Assembly: GCA_025769875.1 (NCBI GenBank)
Contig: JAGFNK010001205.1
Location: 1 to 13,069, forward strand
Length of the DNA stretch: 13,069 nucleotides
Direction of reading: 5' to 3'
DNA from: Russula earlei
Taxonomy: Eukaryota > Basidiomycota > Agaricomycetes > Russulales > Russulaceae
Below the pieces are notes generated by a model. It was not told where the DNA came from. It did no database searches and saw only the letters and a program-made list of their open reading frames with translations. How positions within the stretch are numbered: the first letter of the stretch is position 1; each line of letters starts with the position of its first letter. A program made the position numbers and the translations under genes. Of this stretch, positions 1-6,835 are shown piece by piece.

Positions 1-427
1 ACGATGAGGATAATTGTTATTGCCAACAAGCATGATGATGAGTGACCAACAGTTAGCGTGTTTGGGAAGAGATAGAAGACATTCTTACGTGCACTTCTCA
101 AAAGCATAGAACACAGTGCCCTTTTGCAGCACTGTTGAGGAGAGAAGGGTATCACCCAGCACGCATGTTCATGAGAGTGGCACTAACTTTGGGGATAATT
201 GTTCTCACCATGGGCGCCTATAGGGCGGTCCCTTATGCTTAGAGGTGAGATCATTAGTGGGTCTGAGCGTCAGACTGTGTAATAAAGGTCCATACTTACC
301 ATGAGGTTTTATCAATGTATACGATCAAACATGCTGAGCATGCTCTTTGGCAACATGATTGGACTGAGAAGACCCTCAAATGATACAGTATTCCTGTACT
401 ACAGGAGTTATGTGTCAAGCGCGGCAT
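1..427 (-). other. Poorly coding flank with minus-strand splice-like signals
   Basis: I recognise no protein here. On the minus strand a good 5' splice consensus (GTAAGTATGG, first base at about 300) is followed by a CACTAATG branch-like motif and an AG near 240, which would give an intron of about 62 nt. Upstream of it, one minus-strand frame stays open through about 301-427 and would continue into 964-980 if the solo LTR were removed. Another donor-like GTGAGAAC lies near 208. These signs fit an exon of a decayed or unrecognised minus-strand gene, but there is no family match and no clear start. An AATAAA lies on the plus strand at 281-286. Treat this as a possible gene fragment only. Confidence 0.2.
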
Positions 428-432
428 CAATT

Positions 433-963
433 TGTTTGAAGCAGATGGGCGCAGGTTATGATAAGAGTGATAGGATCCTTAAGATCTATCACAAGATATT
501 TCAGTATTGTGTAAGACAAGACTATAATTCAGTAATACCTATCACAAGATATCTACAACACGTGATTAGATGCAAGAGATGAGATAGGAAACAGTAAGTA
601 CTCACTTCAGTATTGTGTAAGACAAGACTGAAGTGATCTATCGAAATACGATGCTCTTAAGTACTCCAGAGCGTCTCTAAGTACACTGCAGGTAGCTACC
701 ATCAATAAGAAACAAAGATCATAAAAGGATCAGTCATTAGTAGCTACCGATTGTCATCAATTAACTTATCATTGTAAGTAACGCAGATCTCAGCATATGA
801 GCTGAGCCGGACCGCGTGATCCGACGCGTCATGCGCCTGAGCTAAGCCGGTGATGCCTGGTCCGTGTAACCGACGCGTCAACGCGTCTGAGCTGTGATTA
901 CATCACAACGTCCCAGGGTAGTGGTAACATACCAAATCACCCAAATCAATGATAATCTCAACA
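433..963 (-). mobile_element. Solo LTR of the copia family, TSD CAATT
   Basis: This 531-bp copy is closely related to both LTRs of the element at 1785-6500. It starts TGTTTGAAG and ends CTCAACA in plus-strand reading, so it keeps the TG...CA termini. It is bounded by a perfect 5-bp target-site duplication, CAATT, at 428-432 and 964-968. No internal sequence, primer site or polypurine tract adjoins it, so it is a solo LTR produced by LTR-LTR recombination. The orientation matches the full element (coding strand minus). It differs from the full-element LTRs by one extra T at the left end, a roughly 10-bp longer stretch near 945, and scattered substitutions, so it is a somewhat different family member. 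It carries the same two 24-bp internal direct repeats as the left LTR of the full element. Confidence 0.93.
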
Positions 964-968
964 CAATT

Positions 969-1147
969 TGGGTAGCTTGAGTTGCCCGCTGAAGAAGCCA
1001 TATATCAATGCACTATTGATCCACGTGAGATGAACTCACCGTTGCTTGTCCTTTATTCACCATGGAAGCTAGCATGGGCAGCATAGTTGCAGGGACAGAG
1101 ATCAATTAAGAATGAAGATTTGACATCCGAATTTCTTGCCTCAACAC
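969..1147. other. Intergenic stretch, possibly divergent promoter region
   Basis: This short stretch lies between the solo LTR and the plus-strand gene at 1148. On the minus strand, a donor-like GTGAGTTCATC near 1040 and a CTTCTTCAG acceptor near 990 would form a 51-nt intron, preceded by an ATG-containing open stretch near 1070. If real, a minus-strand gene would be transcribed divergently from the hypothetical gene. I see no TATA box or other recognised regulatory site. Confidence 0.2.
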
Positions 1148-1747
1148 ATGATTACTCTCCCAAGACCTGACAGCACCTCTGAGCAGAGCATCGACAATGA
1201 AAACCAAGGCCATCAACAGCAAGTACACAGCGATGAACCAGTGAGCACTTTCTGATTTACACAGCCCACAGCAGTGGAGCATTCACACAGCGAGGTTGAC
1301 ACATTCTATGTCCAGCATGCATTGACTCCAGCACCAACAGATGATCAAGAGAAGATGCCTGACGGAAATACTGATTGTACATCTGCTCCTGGGTGTCAGT
1401 CAAACACAATTGCAATTCCAAGCAAACAATCCTACCCTTTTGGGAAGGATGCACCGAGGAATAAAAGAAAAGTGGAAAGTTACATCCTTGTGAGGATTTG
1501 GGAACAACAAAAGGACCTGGAACATATGAATGAGATCAAATATCTCTTGACACCAGACGGTGGACTTGATCTTGTGGGGTTATCTCAAAAATTAAATGTC
1601 AGACAGTGCCAGGCAAGTCGGTTCAATATCATACCAATCTGTGGCATTGGCTATGCTGACTGTCTCCTAAGGTGCTGGACGACCGCTCTTCATGACCGTG
1701 GTTTAGCAAGCGCCTTGTTTTGGAAAGTGGTGCCATTAGGCTGTTGA
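1148..1747 (+). CDS. Hypothetical protein, intron-containing
   Basis: I do not recognise this protein. The start is the ATG at 1148, which follows an in-frame TGA at 1121. Exon 1 (1148-1222, 25 codons) is rich in Ser, Gln and Asn. A 42-nt intron (1223-1264, GTACAC...ACACAG with a CTGAT branch) joins in phase 0 to exon 2, giving ...HQQQ|PTAVEHSH.... Exon 2 is polar at first, then more protein-like, with a basic NKRKVESYILVRIWEQQKD stretch and a LLTPDGGLDLVGLSQKLNV segment. The frame stays open to TGA at 1745-1747. Alternatively a GC-AG intron, about 1610 to 1671, removes part of exon 2 (donor GCAAGT, branch CTGAC, acceptor TAAG), after which a TGA stops the frame at 1693. The copia element inserts about 37 bp after the longer stop, so it may have cut off a longer gene. 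What is seen is an open frame with splice signals; its function is unknown. Confidence 0.45.
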
Positions 1748-1784
1748 AAGCAAAAGAAGGGTATTTATGAGTGGTAGTTCAATC

Positions 1785-2305
1785 TGTTGAAGCAGATGGG
1801 CGCAGGTTATGATAAGAGCGATAAGATCCTTAAGATCTATCACAAGATATTTCAGTATTGTGTAAGACAAGACTATAATTCAGTAATACCTATCACAAGA
1901 TATCTACAACGCGTGATTAGATGTGAGAGATAAGATAGGAAACAGTAAGTACTCACTTCAGTATTGTGTAAGACAAGACTGAAGTGATCTATCGAAATAC
2001 GATGCTCTTAAGTACTCCAGAGCGTCTCTAAGTACACTGCAGGTAGCTACCATCAATAAGAAACAAAGATCATACAAGGATCAGTCGTTAGTAGCTACCG
2101 ATTGTCATCAATTAACTTATCATTGTAAGTAGCGCAGATCTCAGCATATGAGCTGAGCCGGTCCGCGTGATCCGACGCGTCATGCGCCTGAGCTAAGCTG
2201 GTGATGCCCAGTCCGTGTAACCGATGCGTCAACGCGTCTGAGCTATGATTACATCACAACATCCCAGGGTAGTGGTAACACACCAAATCAATGATAATCT
2301 CAACA
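1785..2305 (-). repeat. 3' LTR of the copia element
   Basis: This is the downstream LTR in element sense, 521 bp, beginning TGTTGAAG and ending CTCAACA in plus-strand reading, so the termini are a 6-bp inverted repeat (TGTTGA/TCAACA). It contains two exact 24-bp direct repeats at 1851-1874 and 1957-1980, 106 bp apart. The segment between them is missing from the other LTR. Further right it carries two GTAGCTACC direct repeats and two related CCGACGCGTCA-like units (the second reads CCGATGCGTCA here). No TATA box could be assigned with confidence. Confidence 0.95.
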
Positions 2306-2314
2306 TCCCCCTGT
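2306..2314 (-). other. Polypurine tract (plus-strand primer site)
   Basis: On the element's coding strand this reads ACAGGGGGA and directly abuts the TG start of the 3' LTR. That is the expected place for the RNase-H-resistant purine primer used for second-strand synthesis. It is short but appears intact and fixes the element's orientation. Confidence 0.8.
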
Positions 2315-2471
2315 GATTGAGACAGTCGGTAGATTAGATCAAGAGAGATCTAACCCAGTAATGAAAGGACTGGTGTCGCGCGTGGGCGTGCAGCATGGTA
2401 AGACCATCAGCAGGTGGATGTCTTGATGAGGTAGGTATTGCAGTGAAATGCAAGTGATTAAAGAGTGGGTG

Positions 2472-2639
2472 AGTCGAGAGACTGCGAGTCGAAAGACTCC
2501 AAAGGAAATGAGTCGAAAGACTCCAAATGAATATGTGTATGCAGGCGAGAGACTGCAAAGGAGAGTGTGAACGCGTGTGAACGCGTGTAAACGCACAGTC
2601 GAGAGACTGCCAGGAAAGTGTAGACGCAGTCGAGAGACT
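2472..2639. repeat. Cluster of AGTCGAGAGACT-like inverted repeats
   Basis: Six copies of a 12-bp unit, AGTC-(4 nt)-GACT, occur at 2472-2483, 2487-2498, 2511-2522, 2543-2554 (first bases changed), 2597-2608 and 2628-2639. Each is a small perfect or near-perfect palindrome with the spacer GAGA or GAAA. The last two copies belong to a direct repeat of about 30 bp (GCAGTCGAGAGACTGCC followed by AGGAAAGTGT). Between the fourth and fifth copies, GTGTGAACGC is repeated three times in tandem (about 2565-2594). The cluster lies between the last recognisable pol sequence and the polypurine tract, where RNase H and the 3' untranslated region would be expected. Spacing is irregular, so it is not a CRISPR array. 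Confidence 0.85.
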
Positions 2640-2649
2640 GCCAGGAAAG

Positions 2650-3785
2650 TGTCCAGTGAAGTGTTCAGATCTGCACATAAGGGAGGCTGCCATTAAAACA
2701 TTAATATATTGCCTAGTCGCCATAGGCGTTGCGTCTCCGGAGTGCTTGATCAACTGGACTTCTGCGTCGGAACGGAGCGGAATGCGGAAGCAGAACGGAA
2801 GTCCACCATCCCAAGGTAGGACCTCCGAGATTACAGAAGCGGAGCAGAGTGGAATCCGCCATCCCGAAGAGATCCGAGATGTACCTTGAATGATCGATGT
2901 CTGTGTTAGCCGAGCGATCGCATGTAACGCAGATCCCGAGATATGACGCGATCTCGCCTAGATCTGTCAACTCGTAGCGTATAGACAAGGATGTATATGT
3001 GCCCATAGATGTGAGCGCTGCCCGTAGATGTGAGCATTGGGACCGCGAGGGTCGCCTAAGATAATGATGTCATCAGCAGAGAGGATGTGAACTGATAAGG
3101 AAATGGCAATGGATCCCCCCGCGTCTTTGGCGATGACATATGTCCGCATGAGAATGCGTGCATGTAAACACGAGTCACTAAGGACTCCATGAGAACGTAA
3201 GTCCCATGTACGATAGGCCTGTGTAAGACCAAAGAAAAACTTTCTTGTCCGTCCGGTGTGATGAAGCCTTGCGGTTGCTCCAATAAAACTAAATCTTGTC
3301 ACCCAGTGAGCCAAATAGGAACGCCGACAAGACGTCCGTTGATTTCCCAATGTGTTCGCGCGGCCAACGCTGAACAAGAGTCGCTAAGACTCGGACCTGG
3401 CTACTGGTGAGAAGGTTTCATCAATGTCAATGCCTTGTAAATTGGGTGAACCCCTGTGCAATTGAAACGCGCGTGAAATCTCCAAGATTTGCGTGCTGCA
3501 CACCCATTCCGATAAGATCTATAAGATCAATTGATCCCAGGTACCAATTTTCGCAAGCGCGTCGATCACATATTTGACACGCAACTTGCTACTCATCGGC
3601 AGAATCCGATAAAGTGCCTTCCCGATATGTAGCCTAGTGATCGCTTCCGCGTAGCTGAGCTGTATGTGATAAGCGCCCTCTCGGATCTGTGTATCAGTCC
3701 CTCCGAGACATTCGGAACACGGACGCGAATAAGACCCAAGATGTGTAACTGAGAGCGGACGCGGTGGACCAATGAATTGTCCCAA
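2650..3785 (-). pseudogene. pol: Copia reverse transcriptase remnant, RNase H missing
   Basis: Motifs appear in the right order on the minus strand but in different frames. First comes an N-terminal stretch near 3530-3560 with ALAKIGTWDQL, matching the copia 'GTWELV' region. Next is AQGFTQ near 3445, then after a frameshift GIDIDETFSPVAR near 3410-3430, a hallmark of copia polymerases. DVLSAFLFGSLGD near 3330 and MEQPQGFITP near 3280-3250 follow. The catalytic box appears as ADDIIILGD near 3065, where families normally have YVDD, so the Tyr is lost but both Asp remain. YELTDLGEIASYLGI near 2950-2980 and a degenerate DATPMATRQY...SLMC block near 2660-2720 complete the connection domain. RNase H motifs are not found. 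Several small indels rule out an active enzyme. Confidence 0.88.
3002..3039. repeat. 19-bp tandem duplication inside the pol remnant
   Basis: Two adjacent units, CCCATAGATGTGAGCGCTG and CCCGTAGATGTGAGCATTG, differ at only three positions. They sit between the catalytic box and the connection segment of the reverse transcriptase remnant, where related proteins have no such duplication. They therefore look like a local slippage product within the dead gene. Confidence 0.75.
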
Positions 3786-4113
3786 TAATGCTAAGTGATG
3801 ATGGTATAAACAGTATGGCGGAGTGTGTGGAACTGGCTGTATAGGTGGGGTAAGGTCGAGTGAGTGTGGTGTGAGGGAATCTAATGGGGTTTCTGGAGGT
3901 GCGGAACGAAGTGCCGACGATCCGGTTTATGTGAAAGTAAGGCAGAGAATGTCACCGGTCCTGTAGGGACCAAGAGTTGTGCAGGCGGAGCAGTGTCTGT
4001 AACATGTCCCCTGGCTATGCAGTATGCGCTTGTCGTGTGATAAGATTACAATGGTCAGGCGTGTAGACATACGCCCTACATCTAAAGAAGGCGGAATTGT
4101 GAGACGACTGGAG

Positions 4114-4380
4114 TCAGTCCGTCCATTCACAGTGTATGAAGTGTGTGTGCACAGAGAATGCGTGATGGAGTCCGATCATTAGTATGGACGGCAGCGTTAG
4201 TATTATGCTCCAGAACCCGAGGCTAAGACCAGCGCCATGCAACTTTGAGCGCGTGTTGTCTTCAAGGGTCCGATTCCATCTATCCGGCACTCCATTCTCC
4301 TGTGGTGAATCTAGCATTGTTAATCTATGTTTGATCCCTCCATGAACTGATAAGTATGTGAGCGCGCGTTGCCTCAATAG
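4114..4380 (-). pseudogene. pol: Copia integrase core remnant
   Basis: The minus-strand frame carries HGGIKHRLTMLDSPQENGV, then DRWNRTLEDNTRSKLHGAGL and LGFW, which is the C-terminal half of the copia integrase catalytic core around the last acidic residue of the D,D-35-E triad. In related elements this reads GVAERxNRTL; here it is GVPDRWNRTL, so the catalytic Glu appears as Asp. There is an extra Gly in the HGI motif. The first two catalytic Asp residues cannot be placed, because the sequence between this block and the GAG-pre-integrase block (4381-4457) is too short and degenerate. Integrase normally inserts the cDNA copy; this one cannot be functional. Confidence 0.88.
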
Positions 4381-4457
4381 CTAGCGCCTCGAATTGATCT
4401 CGCGTGCAGCAGATTGGCTAAGGTGCTGTAGATAATCTGTAGCCAAGGATCTGATCG

Positions 4458-4952
4458 CTAAGGGGAAGCCCAGAAAAGAAGCGTTCGGTTGCCGAGTGTA
4501 TACTCCGGACAGGATAACTGATCGCGATCCGTAAAGCCAAGCGAGATCCGAGTACCGGAATCACTGTGATAGATTAACGTGCGGTGGAAACATATGTCCC
4601 ATGTGCTGATGCTGGATGTGGAATGATAGGACACTTCTTGTGCATGTAGAGCTGAAGTTATGAAGTTAATACACAATAGATTGTTCTCCAGCCAGCTGTG
4701 CGCGATCTTCCGATCTTTGATGTGTAAATTTGAACACCCCTCTTGAGTGTAAGTGATGCATCCCCCGTTCCGAAGTAGCGCGCGCACTGTGTAGTCGCAT
4801 GCATCGGCCTTTGGTACATGTAGAATGTCTATGAGGGTTAATAAGGATATCTCCAAGGCCTTCCGGCTGGCAGGACGGACGCAGATCCCGTCCCAATCTG
4901 TCTGATGACTGTATAACCTCCCAGAGTAATAGATCTGGAGGCCGGAGTGCAA
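4458..4952 (-). pseudogene. pol: Protease tail / GAG-pre-integrase remnant
   Basis: The minus-strand frame contains DILHVPKADACDYTVRALLR followed by NGGCITYTQEGCSNLHIKDR and ENNLLCINF. This resembles the copia segment that starts 'LxxVLHVPxxxxNLISVxxL' after the aspartic protease and ends with the GAG-pre-integrase zinc-binding region. The protease active-site triplet (D-S/T-G) was not found in any frame I read. The first part of this open frame (about residues 1-45) does not fit the family and is probably out of frame. The block follows gag and precedes integrase, as expected for the superfamily. Confidence 0.75.
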
Positions 4953-5128
4953 ATAATGAAGTCGGGGGTCCGGAACGGACTAATATGATGAGGAGCTCCG
5001 TAGTCGATCAAGATCTAGCCGCCGCGTAAAGGGAAACCCAGAATCTCATATTCATCGGACGTCCGATACCTCGGTGATAGGAGCAGTATTGCCCACTATG
5101 TACGCGCTGACGTTCCTGTCAGTGCCTG

Positions 5129-5630
5129 TCACTTTTGTATTCGTTGCCTTCTCCTTCCGGTAGTCCAGACTGCGTGCCCAAGTTGATTGCAATAGCAGCA
5201 TTGTATTTTGGACGTAGTGTTGTGTGTCTTTACCAGAATGACTGTATTTTGTGAGGCGGAGAGGCCGGCCCGACAACCATCTTCATTACTGATCCATACT
5301 GGATCATGTGTGGAAAGGTCCATCGGAGCGCCGGAGGCTAGAATTTGTCGACGCGACAGCCGAGTAAGCGTCGGGTAACGTTTAGATAGATAAGGAGGTG
5401 AAATGAAGATTCGATATGAATAAATGGTTATATTGGAGAGTGATCCATGCATCGTTTGTTGCAATTGCGGGAACGTCTGATGTGTGTCGTCTAACGTCTA
5501 GGAATGTGCGTGTAAGGGATGCCCATGTGTAGAACGCTTGACATTGATCTGACGCCGCCGTATGCGCGTTTGAGTTCCTCCCACTTGAGCTTGCAAGTAT
5601 ACAATTTGATGTCATTTTTGTTACTGCCAA
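5129..5630 (-). pseudogene. gag: Copia Gag remnant with CCHC zinc knuckle
   Basis: Near 5170-5210 the minus strand encodes a zinc knuckle, CCYCNQLGHAVW (C-x2-C-x4-H-x4-[C]), typical of the Gag C-terminus that packages element RNA. The last Cys is lost: in the frame that continues with RKEKATNTKVTG the position reads TAC (Tyr), one transition away from TGC, and a 1-nt frameshift separates it from the knuckle. Upstream, frames at 5382-5630 and 5129-5464 are open but resemble Gag only weakly, which is usual because Gag is poorly conserved. No confident start codon can be given. The capsid part is therefore inferred from position. Confidence 0.75.
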
Positions 5631-6073
5631 TGTGACCTTCTGAATGTATATTTCAAGAGCGCGTGCGTCTAAAAGTGTTCTCCCTCAGCGTCCTAAGAAG
5701 TATTGCTGGAGGGGCTATCATCTGTAACTGTAATGCGACGCGCGATAATTATTCAGGATGTGGGGTAATGGCCAGTAAGCGAGATGACCAAGCGAGTGAT
5801 CGAAATCGAGGAGGGAACGTAAACATTAGGCGAGGGTGCCGTGAGTGAACTTTAGGTAATTGCGAATTGCCAACCCGGGCTAACGGAGCAGTTGTTGCCG
5901 GATTATTGAAGATCAAATCAGTACCCCTGACGCGTGATAGATAACGCGCGCGTCAATCCTTCGGCTCCAGGGACCAAGGGAGTAGGGTGTCGTCTGATAA
6001 CAGAGGCTTGTGAAGAGGGAAAAAATGGTAAGCTTGTGTGTGAATCTTCGACTTTGGAATTTAGACACGGTCA
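5631..6073 (-). other. Copia 5' leader / gag N-terminal region
   Basis: This is the stretch between the primer-binding site and the first gag-like frame. I see no recognisable motif. It may contain the untranslated leader, packaging signal and a degenerate start of gag. A plus-strand open frame at 5663-5848 is antisense to the element and looks spurious. Confidence 0.5.
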
Positions 6074-6085
6074 GGGCCCATAACC
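6074..6085 (-). other. Primer-binding site for half initiator tRNA-Met
   Basis: Plus strand GGGCCCATAACC lies immediately next to the inner end of the 5' LTR, with no spacer. It equals the anticodon-loop segment of eukaryotic initiator tRNA-Met (with the CAT anticodon), so the element RNA (minus strand, GGTTATGGGCCC) can pair with that internal region and not with the tRNA 3' end. The same arrangement is established for Drosophila copia and yeast Ty5. The 12-nt match is unbroken. Confidence 0.88.
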
Positions 6086-6500
6086 TGTTGAAGCAGATGG
6101 GCGCAGGTTATGATAAGAGCGATAAGATCCTTAAGATCTATCACAAGATATTTCAGTATTGTGTAAGACAAGACTGAAGTGATCTATCAAAATACGATGC
6201 TCTTAAGTACTCCAGAGCGTCTCTAAGTACACTGCAGGTAGCTACCATCAATAAGAAACAAAGATCATACAAGGATCAGTCGTTAGTAGCTACCGATTGT
6301 CATCAATTAACTTATCATTGTAAGTAGCGCAGATCTCAGCATATGAGCTGAGCCAGTCCGCGTGATCTGACGCGTCATGCGCCTGAGCTAAGCTGGTGAT
6401 GCCCAGTCCATGTAACCGACGCGTCAACGCGTCTGAGCTGTGATTACATCACAACGTCCCAGGGTAGTGGTAACACACCAAATCAATGATAATCTCAACA
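6086..6500 (-). repeat. 5' LTR of the copia element, 106-bp deletion
   Basis: This 415-bp LTR matches the left LTR except for seven transitions and one 106-bp gap. The gap corresponds exactly to the distance between the two 24-bp direct repeats of the left LTR, and only one copy of that repeat remains here (6152-6175). Replication slippage or recombination between the repeats explains the loss. The 5-bp TSD follows at 6501-6505. Confidence 0.95.
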
Positions 6501-6505
6501 CAATC

Positions 6506-6813
6506 ATCCTCGTAGCTGCTCAGTGATCGGAGGGTATAAACCACTACTGCAAGATCCCTGTTTCAGCCAACCCCATGCCTCTGTCTGTCCAGATATAACG
6601 ACCCCTTGTCGTCATCCCAAATTTACAGGCTTCTTTTATGCCAGCATTAAGTATCCACTGTACAAGAAACTGTGCATACAACCAATGCATTTGTCCAATG
6701 GGATAGGACCTCAAATTATAGGAGTGTTACAATAGACTGGCAAATGATGGGGGGAGACGGAAAAATGAACATGGTTGTTGTGGAAGGTAGTGGCTGTCTT
6801 GTTGCAATGGTCC
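6506..6813. other. Non-coding stretch between copia and the Myb gene
   Basis: I see no recognisable gene here. It is the 3' flank of the minus-strand Myb gene, and could hold an unrecognised last exon, because Reb1/TTF1 proteins normally continue past the second SANT repeat. A plus-strand open frame at 6523-6735 shows no family features. No polyadenylation signal was found for the minus-strand gene. Confidence 0.4.
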
Positions 6814-6835
6814 ATGTTATGAGGAGACATAACAT
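6814..6835. repeat. Perfect 8-bp inverted repeat next to the Myb stop codon
   Basis: ATGTTATG (6814-6821) and CATAACAT (6828-6835) form perfect 8-bp arms around a 6-nt loop. The right arm touches the TAG stop of the minus-strand Myb gene at 6836-6838. In RNA it would fold into a small hairpin directly after the stop. A role is not known. Confidence 0.6.

Larger units (their letters stand above)
1785..6500 (-). mobile_element. Ty1/copia LTR retrotransposon, complete ends, decayed ORF
   Basis: This 4716-bp element is flanked by a perfect TSD, CAATC, at 1780-1784 and 6501-6505. Read on the minus strand the order is 5' LTR (6500-6086), primer-binding site, leader, Gag with zinc knuckle, protease/GAG-pre-integrase, integrase, reverse transcriptase, repeat cluster, polypurine tract and 3' LTR (2305-1785). 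Integrase before reverse transcriptase is diagnostic of the copia superfamily (Pseudoviridae). The coding region is broken by frameshifts and stops in every domain. The linker between integrase and reverse transcriptase (about 3786-4113) holds no recognisable motif. RNase H motifs are absent, so the internal region (3780 bp) is shorter than that of an autonomous copia element. Both ends and both cis-acting priming sites are intact, so it could have moved only with enzymes supplied in trans. Confidence 0.95.

Noticed and set aside
301..582. 93-codon plus-strand open frame
   Set aside because: It runs from flanking DNA straight into the solo LTR at 433, so over half of it is LTR sequence; splice-like signals on the other strand fit better.
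2472..2639. Possible CRISPR array
   Set aside because: Repeats are only 12 bp, spacing is irregular (3 to about 42 bp), there are no cas genes, and the setting is a eukaryotic retrotransposon.
2334..2753. 139-codon minus-strand open frame as a gene
   Set aside because: Only its first part matches copia pol; the rest is translation of the short repeat cluster with no protein character.
4666..4896. Second minus-strand frame overlapping the GAG-pre-integrase remnant
   Set aside because: It is a different frame of the same decayed pol region; the recognisable residues are in the longer frame.
5663..5848. 61-codon plus-strand open frame in the copia leader
   Set aside because: It is antisense to the element, short, and has no family features.
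6074..6085. Fragment of a tRNA gene
   Set aside because: Only 12 bases of the anticodon region are present and they abut the LTR exactly, which is what a primer-binding site predicts.
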